Shown here: piece after piece, positions 7,208 to 11,941 of the stretch
How positions within the stretch are numbered: the stretch's first letter is position 1
Layout of the letters: each line of letters opens with the position of its first letter
Assembly: GCA_029335925.2 (NCBI GenBank)
Contig: JARJMX020000163.1
Location: 1 to 11,941, forward strand
DNA: 11,941 nt
Direction of reading: 5' to 3'
Origin: Gammaproteobacteria bacterium
GTDB taxonomy: Bacteria > Pseudomonadota > Gammaproteobacteria > Halothiobacillales > Halothiobacillaceae
Position numbers and translations under genes: made by a program
The notes under the pieces: model-generated
What the model saw: the letters and a program-made list of their open reading frames with translations, nothing else
Told to the model about the DNA's origin: nothing
Databases searched by the model: none

Positions 7208-7216
7208 ATTCTAACA
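7208..7216 (-). promoter_or_regulatory. Candidate extended -10 for the hypothetical gene
   Basis: On the minus strand TGTTAGAAT is a TG-N-TAGAAT extended -10, about 32 bp before the ATG at 7176. No good -35 is present, which extended -10 promoters tolerate. Found by eye only. Confidence 0.35.
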
Positions 7217-7223
7217 GGATGTT

Positions 7224-7248
7224 AAAAAAGGGGCCTCATGCCCTTTTT
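7224..7248. terminator. Orphan bidirectional terminator-like hairpin
   Basis: Six As, G, GGGC-CTCAT-GCCC and five Ts form a nine-base-pair stem (one G-U) with a T-run on either strand. It lies between two divergent genes, where a terminator has no current customer. It may be left from a former gene arrangement, insulate the two promoters, or act as a leader attenuator. Confidence 0.5.
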
Positions 7249-7314
7249 CGATGCGCTTCGTTGCAGACATGTGCTGCGGCTTGATCTTCGTGCAAACTGT
7301 CCATAACCTGCTTT

Positions 7315-7345
7315 AACAGGCTGTTGAAAGCGTTTTCAACGACCT
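7315..7345. repeat. Left copy of palindromic IS-end-like repeat
   Basis: AACAGGCTGTTGAAAGCG followed by TTTTCAACGACCT is self-palindromic: two IS-like ends (AGGCTGTTGAAA and AGGTCGTTGAAAA) joined almost head to head. About 28 bases match the reverse complement of the repeat at 9573-9611 with one indel and one substitution. Its arms also match the ends of the IS remnant at 9642-10390. Confidence 0.8.
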
Positions 7346-7350
7346 ATGCT
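7324..7350 (+). promoter_or_regulatory. Candidate cbpA promoter within the repeat
   Basis: TTGAAA (7324-7329), inside the repeat arm, with TATGCT (7345-7350) after 15 bp, gives a weak sigma-70-like promoter. The same TTGAAA with ACCTATGC (from 7342, 12-bp spacer) loosely resembles a heat-shock sigma-32 promoter, though the spacer is one base short. Low confidence. Confidence 0.25.
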
Positions 7351-7392
7351 TAAAGTCTTAATCCCAGAACAACCAACAAGCAAGGGCTGGGC

Positions 7393-8331
7393 ATGGAATT
7401 CAAGAACTATTATGAAGTGCTGGGGGTATCCCGGGATGCAACGGCAGAAGAGCTCAAGAAGGCCTTCCGTAAGCTTGCCCGCAAATACCATCCCGACGTT
7501 TCCAAGGAGCCGGATGCAGACCAGCGCATGAAGGAGGTCAACGAGGCCTATGCCGTACTCTCCGATCCGGAGAGGCGTGCGGCCTACGACCAACTGCTTG
7601 CGTATGGCTACCGTCCTGGGGAGGAGTTCCGCCCGCCTCCCGACTGGGATGCGGGCTTTGAGTTCTCCAGCCACGGGTTCTCACCCTACGAGGCCGCGGA
7701 ATTTTCCGACTTCTTCTCCCATCTGTTCAGCGGCCTAGGCGGGCGCGCCCGCCGTGGCAGTTTCCGCACCCAGGGCGAGGACCACCATGCGAAGATCTAT
7801 CTGGACTTGGCCGATGCCTTCACAGGGGCCACTCGCCAGATCACGCTACGTATGCCACGCTTGGATCCTAGCGGTCATGTGGTACTGGACACCCGTACTT
7901 TAAACGTGCGAATTCCCATAGGCGTGCGCGAGGGCCAAATCATCCGTCTGGCGGGACAAGGTTCACCCGGTATCGGAGGGGGGACTGCGGGGGATCTACT
8001 GCTTGAAGTTCATTTCAAGCCCCACCCCCATTTCCAAGTGCAAGGGCGAGACCTGCTCATGAGCCTGACGGTCGCCCCCTGGGAGGCGGCATTAGGCGCA
8101 GTGATACCTGTGGCGCTGCCCAGCGGACAAGTCAAGGTACGTATCCCACCCGGGGCTCAATGCGGCAAGCAGCTGCGGGTGCGAGGGAAGGGGATTCCCT
8201 CTGAACCACCGGGCGATTTGCTACTAACCATCCAGGTGGCTCTGCCGCCCGCTGACACCCCCCGGGCGAGAGAGCTGTATGAAACCATGGCGCGGGAACT
8301 TGCCTTTGATCCTCGCGCAGGGAGAGGATGA
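7393..8331 (+). CDS. cbpA: CbpA-type J-domain co-chaperone (DnaJ class B)
   Basis: A 312-residue co-chaperone. The J-domain (about residues 5-70) has the HPD signature (33-35) in [11 protein letters not shown], required to stimulate DnaK ATPase. A Phe/Gly-containing linker (about 75-125) follows, then two beta-rich C-terminal substrate-binding domains (about 135-300, with [18 protein letters not shown] and [18 protein letters not shown]). The four CxxCxGxG zinc-finger repeats of DnaJ are absent, so this is CbpA rather than DnaJ. The following cbpM confirms it. ATG 7393 gives [11 protein letters not shown], the standard family start, with a modest AAGGG upstream. Expression is likely stress-linked, but no firm heat-shock promoter is visible. 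It is the first gene of the repeat-bracketed cassette. Confidence 0.95.
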   Translation: MEFKNYYEVLGVSRDATAEELKKAFRKLARKYHPDVSKEPDADQRMKEVNEAYAVLSDPERRAAYDQLLAYGYRPGEEFRPPPDWDAGFEFSSHGFSPYEAAEFSDFFSHLFSGLGGRARRGSFRTQGEDHHAKIYLDLADAFTGATRQITLRMPRLDPSGHVVLDTRTLNVRIPIGVREGQIIRLAGQGSPGIGGGTAGDLLLEVHFKPHPHFQVQGRDLLMSLTVAPWEAALGAVIPVALPSGQVKVRIPPGAQCGKQLRVRGKGIPSEPPGDLLLTIQVALPPADTPRARELYETMARELAFDPRAGRG

Positions 8332-8639
8332 TGAGTGAAGATGATGTCTTAATCGGTACGTTGCTGTCTGACGGTGGGCTTACCTTGGAGCAAATGGCCG
8401 CAGCCTGCAACGTGGAGGCCGATTGGTTGCTTGCCCGCCTTGAAGCCGGTCTCTTTCCTCATGCAGAAAGCGTGGACGGAGTGTGGCGCTTCGCCGAGGA
8501 TGCGATCATCCGGGCTCGACGCATGCACAGCCTGGAACGGGATTTTGACGCCGTGCCCGAGCTTGCGGCCCTGGTGGCCGATCTTTTGGAAGAAATGGAT
8601 CGCCTTAGACGGCGTCTGCACTGCCTCGACGCTGACTGA
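8331..8639 (+). CDS. cbpM: Chaperone modulator CbpM
   Basis: A 102-residue CbpM-family protein. The N-terminal half resembles a MerR-type helix-turn-helix fold (LTLEQMAAACNVEADWLLARLEAGL, then WRFAEDAIIRARRM); a C-terminal helix (LVADLLEEMDRLRRRL) looks coiled-coil. CbpM binds the CbpA J-domain and blocks its contact with DnaK. The start is ambiguous: ATGATG at 8328-8333. The first ATG overlaps the cbpA stop (ATGA); the second is better spaced from GGAG at 8321-8324 and is chosen. Either way it is translationally coupled to cbpA. Confidence 0.92.
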   Translation: MSEDDVLIGTLLSDGGLTLEQMAAACNVEADWLLARLEAGLFPHAESVDGVWRFAEDAIIRARRMHSLERDFDAVPELAALVADLLEEMDRLRRRLHCLDAD

Positions 8640-8641
8640 CG

Positions 8642-9574
8642 ATGAACCGCTGGCAAAGGCATGTCCTCAGCAACCGACTGCAAAGTCTGGCGCTTGTAGC
8701 CTTGCTCCTGGGCATCGCGGCCACGGCGGGTGGGTTACTTTTGGGTGAGACGGGGTTGGTGGCGGCTTTGGTGGCCAGCGTATTGGCCCTGGCGGTGGAA
8801 CCGGGCGCAGCCACTCGCTTAACATTAGCGCTATACCGTGCGCGGCCGCTGGCGCCTGGTGAGGCCCCTCCCCTGGAGCGGGTCGCGGCCAGACTGGCCG
8901 CGCAGGTTGGCCTAAAACGTCGCCCTCAGCTCCATTGGGTCCCCACGCCCATCATCAACGCCTTCGCCGTGGGGAGCGCTAACGACCCCCACATTGTCCT
9001 CACCGACGGCCTGCTACGAGAGCTCACACTGCGGGAAATCACGGGCGTACTCGCCCATGAGATCGCCCACATCGCCCAAGGCGATTTGCGGGTCATGGGT
9101 CTTGCCGACTATGTGAGTCGGCTCACCAACCTGTTCGCACTCCTCGCCCAAATTGTCATCTTGATGTCGCTTCCTGCCTGGATCATAGGCGATGTGGAGG
9201 TGCCATGGTCAGGACTGTTGTTACTGCTGGTTTCACCTCACATTGCGTTATTGGCTCAGCTTAGCCTGTCCCGCGTGCGTGAGTACGATGCGGATCTCAC
9301 CGCGGCCGCTCTCACTGGCGACCCGGAAGGGTTGGCCTCGGCGCTGGCCAAGATCGAGCGCGCCAACCGTTCCTGGCGCGCCTGGCTTTTCCCCGGTTGG
9401 GGCAACCCTGAGCCTTCGTGGCTGAGAACCCATCCAGCAACGGAGGATCGCATCCTCCGCTTGCTCAGCTTAAGTACGAAAAAGGGCAGCGGCGAGGCTT
9501 TCGAACCGTGGACATGGACGCAACGCGGTACATCCTATCGCCCACGTTGGCGCTTGGGTGGTATCTGGCGTTAA
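8642..9574 (+). CDS. HtpX-like M48 family membrane zinc metalloprotease
   Basis: A 310-residue M48 peptidase. The zinc motif is HEIAH (His139, Glu140, His143) in GVLAHEIAHIAQGD; the third ligand is probably Glu214 in REYDADLTAA; a late HPATEDRI (264-271) is the conserved M48 C-terminal motif. Hydrophobic segments at about 14-55 and 162-208 place it in the inner membrane with the active site on the cytoplasmic side, as in HtpX, which degrades misfolded membrane proteins. It starts two bases after the cbpM stop and has no clear ribosome-binding site, so translational coupling is likely. Its stop codon lies inside the palindromic repeat at 9573-9611. I would not call it htpX itself, because it could be one of several M48 paralogs. 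Confidence 0.88.
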   Translation: MNRWQRHVLSNRLQSLALVALLLGIAATAGGLLLGETGLVAALVASVLALAVEPGAATRLTLALYRARPLAPGEAPPLERVAARLAAQVGLKRRPQLHWVPTPIINAFAVGSANDPHIVLTDGLLRELTLREITGVLAHEIAHIAQGDLRVMGLADYVSRLTNLFALLAQIVILMSLPAWIIGDVEVPWSGLLLLLVSPHIALLAQLSLSRVREYDADLTAAALTGDPEGLASALAKIERANRSWRAWLFPGWGNPEPSWLRTHPATEDRILRLLSLSTKKGSGEAFEPWTWTQRGTSYRPRWRLGGIWR

Positions 9575-9611
9575 CAGGCCGGCCGTTGAAAAACGCTTTC
9601 AACAGCCTGTT
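9573..9611. repeat. Right copy of palindromic IS-end-like repeat
   Basis: The stem AACAGGC...GTTGAAA with TTTCAACAGCCTGTT (one 4-base bulge, loop AACGC) begins at the protease stop codon. In reverse complement it matches the repeat at 7315-7345, so the two copies face each other across cbpA-cbpM-protease. As RNA it could act as a 3' stabilising hairpin or weak terminator. Confidence 0.8.
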
Positions 9612-9732
9612 AGCGGAGGGACATATTGATGCTCCTTATCTAACAGGCCGTTGAAAAATTTCCGAGATTATCCGGCGAGACCTTGTGCCCCTGCCGATCC
9701 GCGGGGCAAGGTTCGCTGATATGGGCCTCTTG

Positions 9733-9753
9733 CCCCCTCGGAGAGGGGGTTTT
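9733..9753 (+). terminator. Terminator-like hairpin in the IS left flank
   Basis: CCCCCTC-GGA-GAGGGGG followed by TTTT: a seven-base-pair stem with a three-base loop, about 160 bp after the protease stop. It could end transcription coming from cbpA-cbpM-protease. The stretch between the IS end and 9787 holds no gene; it also has an imperfect stem CCTTG/CAAGG at 9681-9711. Confidence 0.45.
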
Positions 9754-9786
9754 ACGACTTCCCGGCGCACTCTGGACGCACCTTGC

Positions 9787-10318
9787 CTACACATGGGCCC
9801 CTCGCCACCACCCGCTGAGGGTGCCCCTGCGGGTAAGGTTAGAGGTGGCCAGAAGCACTTGGTTTGCGAGGCGAGCCTGGCCCATCCGTTTGCTCTTGCG
9901 CAAGCCCGCCACAGTGTTGAACCAACCGAACACCGCCTTGATGCGCTTACGCTTCCGTTGGCTGGTCGTATCGCCCGCGTGGTGTATCGTTCAGCCATGG
10001 ATGGCACTGCCCTTACGCTTCTGCGCGACGTGCGGCGTGATCCCCATGGTCCGGCATGAGGTGATGAATTACGGATGTCTCCCCCCGGTCGGCGCCGACC
10101 GGAGGCCGCTGCATGCGGGGGTGAGACGCAGCATGGCCTTGGCGGCGTCATGCATCGACAGGCCCACAAACTACAGAACAGTAGAGTAGGTTAAAGTTCA
10201 GCTGTTCCACCCACATCCGCTTCGAGCGGAGCGTGTAGAGCACGTGCAGCAGCGCCGTACCTAGCAGGTGTTCCGGCGGGATGAAGGGGCGACTCACGCG
10301 TGAATACAGCGCGGAGAG
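9787..10318 (-). pseudogene. DDE transposase remnant (IS5-family type)
   Basis: Fragments are recovered by reading across frames on the minus strand. N-terminal: LSALYSRVSRPFIPPEHLL and VLYTLRSKRMWVEQLNFNLL (about 10181-10318). Then a TAG at 10171-10173, where the family has Trp, followed by FVGLSMHDA. Next comes a jump, where roughly the central third of the protein is missing, to a GADRGGDIR segment (family GADKGYDTR, about 10073-10099), a one-base frameshift, and FITSCRTMGITPHVAQKRKG. Then TGA at 9991-9993 where the family has Arg, and HHAGDTTSQRKRKRIKAVFGW (split: HHAGD, SQRKRKRIKAVFGWF) plus NTVAGLRKSKRMGQARLANQ. The stop is TAG at 9787-9789. With these lesions the protein cannot be made. 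Family assignment is from remembered motif order, not a search. Confidence 0.75.
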
Positions 10319-10389
10319 TTCATCTCATCGCTCAGGGATGGATCAGGGAGATCCATGCCATGGAAGCGCCGGAGTTTTTCAACGACCTG

Positions 10390-11421
10390 TCAGAAGTTCA
10401 CCTGCTCGGCCTCGGTGTAGGCCAAACTCGTGTAATTACCGATGTTCTCGTTGAAGCCCTTCGTCTGGGAGGCCCACTTTTTCACCCGCGGATCGGCCAG
10501 CACCATGGTCTTGGCCTCCTCGAGTGGCTTACCCTGTTGGATGGCCTCGACACAGGCACCATAGATGCCCTCGAGCAGCTCACGGTTGTTCTTGAGCACA
10601 TCCGGCCCCGGCTGGCCATGGCCAGGAAGCCAGAGCTTGGGCTTGATTTTCTGCAGCTCATCCATGGCCTTGAAGGTGCCAAGGTAAGAGCCGTCCTCCA
10701 TGAAGGCGATACGCCGATCCATGGCCACATCGCCGACGTGGACGATCCTGTCCTCGACGATCTCGAAGCAGACATCCGCCGGGGTGTGGGCCTTGCCATA
10801 GTGGTGGCAGCGGATGGTCACGTCGCCGTAGTTGAATTCGTCGCCGTGGTGGATGTCCTTGTTCGGCGGGGTAACGATGGTGCCCAGGGTGGCGTTATCC
10901 GTGGATCGCTCCATCAGGTGCTGCCAGAACTCGCCTTGGCCGGTCTTGATCGCCGAGGTGGTCAGCGGATGGGCGTAGATGGGAATGTCCTTGTAGGCCT
11001 CGACGAAGGCGTGGTTACCCAGCCAGTGGTCGCCGTGGTAGTGGGTGTTGAACACAGCGATGACCGGCTTGTCGGTCGCCTTTCGGATCTGGCGCAGGAC
11101 CATCTCCCCGATCTGCACCGAAGCCCCGGAGTCAAGGATGACCACCCCCTGCTTGGTCACCACGAAGGTGACGTTACTCATCATCCCCTGGTTCTTCGGG
11201 TTGGGGAAACCATCCGGAGCGATCACCACATAGGTGTACTTGCCGAGCTTATTGGCCGGGATGTCCGGCACCGGTGGCCCTTTGACCAACATCTCCATCT
11301 CCTTGGCAAAGGCTTGCAAAGGAGCCAGGGTGGGGAGGCTGAGGGTCCCCAGGGTGGCGGCGCTGGCCACCGCGCGCAGGAAGGCGCGGCGCTGCGGGTC
11401 GGCGGAATGGCGTTCTGACAT
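10390..11421 (-). CDS. Tat-exported metallo-beta-lactamase-fold hydrolase (SoxH-like)
   Basis: A 343-residue protein with a twin-arginine signal (DPQRRAFLRAVASAATLG, residues 9-26; cleavage probably near 39), so it is exported folded to the periplasm. The metallo-beta-lactamase fold has metal ligands in THYHGDHWLGN (His127, His129, Asp131, His132), then His212 in GKAHTPADV, Asp231 in HVGDVA and His268 in LPGHGQPG: the full binuclear site. It resembles the SoxH-like and quinoprotein-associated hydrolases found in sulfur oxidisers and methylotrophs; substrate unknown. The start at 11421 follows GGAGGAGAGG on the minus strand (about 11425-11435), an excellent site. The TGA at 10390-10392 touches the right end of the IS remnant, which may have replaced the natural 3' flank. 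The 5' flank is shared with a divergent, probably zinc-regulated gene. Confidence 0.9.
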   Translation of the reverse strand: MSERHSADPQRRAFLRAVASAATLGTLSLPTLAPLQAFAKEMEMLVKGPPVPDIPANKLGKYTYVVIAPDGFPNPKNQGMMSNVTFVVTKQGVVILDSGASVQIGEMVLRQIRKATDKPVIAVFNTHYHGDHWLGNHAFVEAYKDIPIYAHPLTTSAIKTGQGEFWQHLMERSTDNATLGTIVTPPNKDIHHGDEFNYGDVTIRCHHYGKAHTPADVCFEIVEDRIVHVGDVAMDRRIAFMEDGSYLGTFKAMDELQKIKPKLWLPGHGQPGPDVLKNNRELLEGIYGACVEAIQQGKPLEEAKTMVLADPRVKKWASQTKGFNENIGNYTSLAYTEAEQVNF

Positions 11422-11562
11422 ATCCCTCTCCTCCCAAATCGTCGTTCGTTTTCGTCATCCGATTCTAGGGCGTCGGAGGAGCATGAACAGGACAAGTTTC
11501 TTATCGAATATATGGTTTTTCTTATAAACAAGTGGGCCGTTCCAGGTCTCCAGCCAAGGTGC

Positions 11563-11590
11563 TTGTTCTGTCGAGGAGAGTGGCTATAAT
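11563..11590 (+). promoter_or_regulatory. Sigma-70 promoter of the right-edge gene
   Basis: TTGTTC (11563-11568), a 16-bp spacer, and a perfect TATAAT (11585-11590), giving a start near 11597. The best sigma-70 -10 in the window. The 200-bp divergent region also holds two TTTCTTAT repeats at 11497-11504 and 11518-11525. Confidence 0.6.
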
Positions 11591-11595
11591 TTTTT

Positions 11596-11608
11596 GTTAC
11601 TTTATAAC
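11596..11608 (+). promoter_or_regulatory. Putative Zur operator
   Basis: GTTACTTTATAAC agrees at 10 of 13 positions with the gammaproteobacterial Zur core GTTATAATATAAC, including both GTTA and TATAAC arms. It starts five bases after the TATAAT and overlaps the predicted transcription start, ideal for repression when zinc is plentiful. The consensus is from memory and binding is not shown. Confidence 0.45.
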
Positions 11609-11624
11609 GTAAAGATAAACAGTC

Positions 11625-11941
11625 ATGTTGATTGTCCAACGTTTCGCTCTCGCAGCAGTCAGTAGCCTTTGCCTTGGAGCTACGCTTGCAGATGAACTGA
11701 AAGTCACGCCAATGGCCGTCATCGACGCCGTGGCCTATGGTGATAGTGTCGATGGCCGCGGCACGGAATACCTCCAGAACGCCAACGGCATCTTCAATGT
11801 CCACAGCGACCACGGTGACGGCCACAGCCATGGCGGCAGCCTGGATCGCGGGCTGAACCTGCGCGGGGTGGAGTTGGGGCTGCGCGCCGAATGGGAGGGG
11901 GTGCTCGATGGCGCCTTCCGCTTCGCCACCGACGGTAAGGC
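11625..11941 (+). CDS. Secreted, probably outer-membrane protein with His-rich segment, N-terminal part
   Basis: The first 105 residues of a gene cut by the window end. An N-terminal signal peptide (MLIVQRFALAAVSSLCLGAT, cleavage near LADE, residues 22-24) is followed by a mature part with the metal-binding-looking stretch HSDHGDGHSHGG (about residues 60-71). Then comes LDRGLNLRGVELGLRAEWEG, whose alternating pattern looks like the first beta-strands of an outer-membrane barrel. I associate this layout with porin-like or TonB-linked zinc-regulated outer-membrane proteins, from general resemblance only. The Zur-like box at its promoter agrees. ATG 11625 is the only start that gives a complete signal peptide; the ribosome-binding site is weak (TAAAG). 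Divergent from the hydrolase. Confidence 0.65.
   Translation, partial: MLIVQRFALAAVSSLCLGATLADELKVTPMAVIDAVAYGDSVDGRGTEYLQNANGIFNVHSDHGDGHSHGGSLDRGLNLRGVELGLRAEWEGVLDGAFRFATDGK

Larger units (their letters stand above)
9642..10390 (-). mobile_element. Degenerate IS5-family-type insertion sequence, internally deleted
   Basis: The left end AACAGGCCGTTGAAAAATTT (from 9642) and the right end, read inward on the minus strand as ACAGGTCGTTGAAAAACTCC (to about 10389), form imperfect terminal inverted repeats. Transposase fragments on the minus strand lie between them. The span of about 750 bp is roughly half of a typical element of this type. The flanks CTAA and TCAG do not form a target duplication. 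The right end abuts the stop codon of the hydrolase at 10390. The left end lies 30 bp from the palindromic repeat at 9573-9611. Confidence 0.75.

Noticed and set aside
9573..9661. Short CRISPR-like array from three nearby GTTGAAA repeats
   Set aside because: The units are palindromic or inverted, unevenly spaced, and match IS ends; there is no regular spacer pattern and no cas gene.
9636..10169. Minus-strand reading frame of 177 codons in the IS region as a real gene
   Set aside because: It crosses transposase fragments in the wrong frame; the meaningful fragments lie in other frames and show it is a pseudogene.
10300..11418. Plus-strand reading frame of 372 codons opposite the hydrolase
   Set aside because: Antisense shadow; the minus-strand gene has a Tat signal and a complete metal site.
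1..11941. tRNA, rRNA or riboswitch
   Set aside because: No cloverleaf, conserved rRNA segment or known riboswitch core was recognised by eye in the intergenic regions.

Overview
The window looks like a chromosomal stretch of a GC-rich, obligately or facultatively autotrophic beta- or gammaproteobacterium, most plausibly a sulfur- or hydrogen-oxidising chemolithotroph. The basis is a non-carboxysomal form IA RuBisCO operon (cbbL-cbbS-cbbQ-cbbO) with a divergent cbbR. The C-terminus of a second CbbO-like protein lies just upstream. Genus cannot be assigned from the sequence alone.

Layout. Positions 2-391 (+) hold the 3' end of a CbbO/NorD-type von Willebrand A protein, probably the last gene of another cbbQO set. 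It has lost its expected stop codon and runs convergently about 200 bp into cbbR. Positions 192-1118 (-) are cbbR. Positions 1119-1329 are the cbbR/cbbL control region, with three phased TNA-N7/8-TNA sites and a leader stem-loop flanked by direct repeats. Positions 1330-6670 (+) are cbbL, cbbS, cbbQ and cbbO. The operon is punctuated by an intercistronic hairpin (L/S), an internal intrinsic terminator (S/Q) and an inverted pair of REP-like repeats (Q/O). These could grade expression from very high (RuBisCO) to low (the CbbO adaptor of the activase). Two opposed terminators (6695-6760) close the operon against a convergent, tryptophan-rich 128-residue protein of unknown function (6790-7176, -).

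Positions 7315-9611 form a self-contained module: cbpA (J-domain co-chaperone), cbpM (its modulator) and an HtpX-like M48 membrane protease, tightly coupled. The module is bracketed by two nearly identical, oppositely oriented, self-palindromic repeats. These repeats resemble the terminal inverted repeats of an insertion-sequence remnant immediately downstream (9642-10390). That remnant carries an IS5-family-type DDE transposase with an internal deletion, frameshifts and in-frame stops. I read the arrangement as a protein quality-control cassette that was shaped or possibly moved by the ends of this element; this is inference.

Positions 10390-11421 (-) encode a Tat-exported metallo-beta-lactamase-fold hydrolase whose stop codon abuts the IS end. 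Divergent from it, a secreted His-rich protein starts at 11625 (cut by the window end), probably an outer-membrane protein. Its promoter has a consensus TATAAT followed at once by a sequence matching the Zur (zinc uptake regulator) operator at most positions. This suggests a zinc-responsive function at the right edge. No tRNA, rRNA or CRISPR array was seen.
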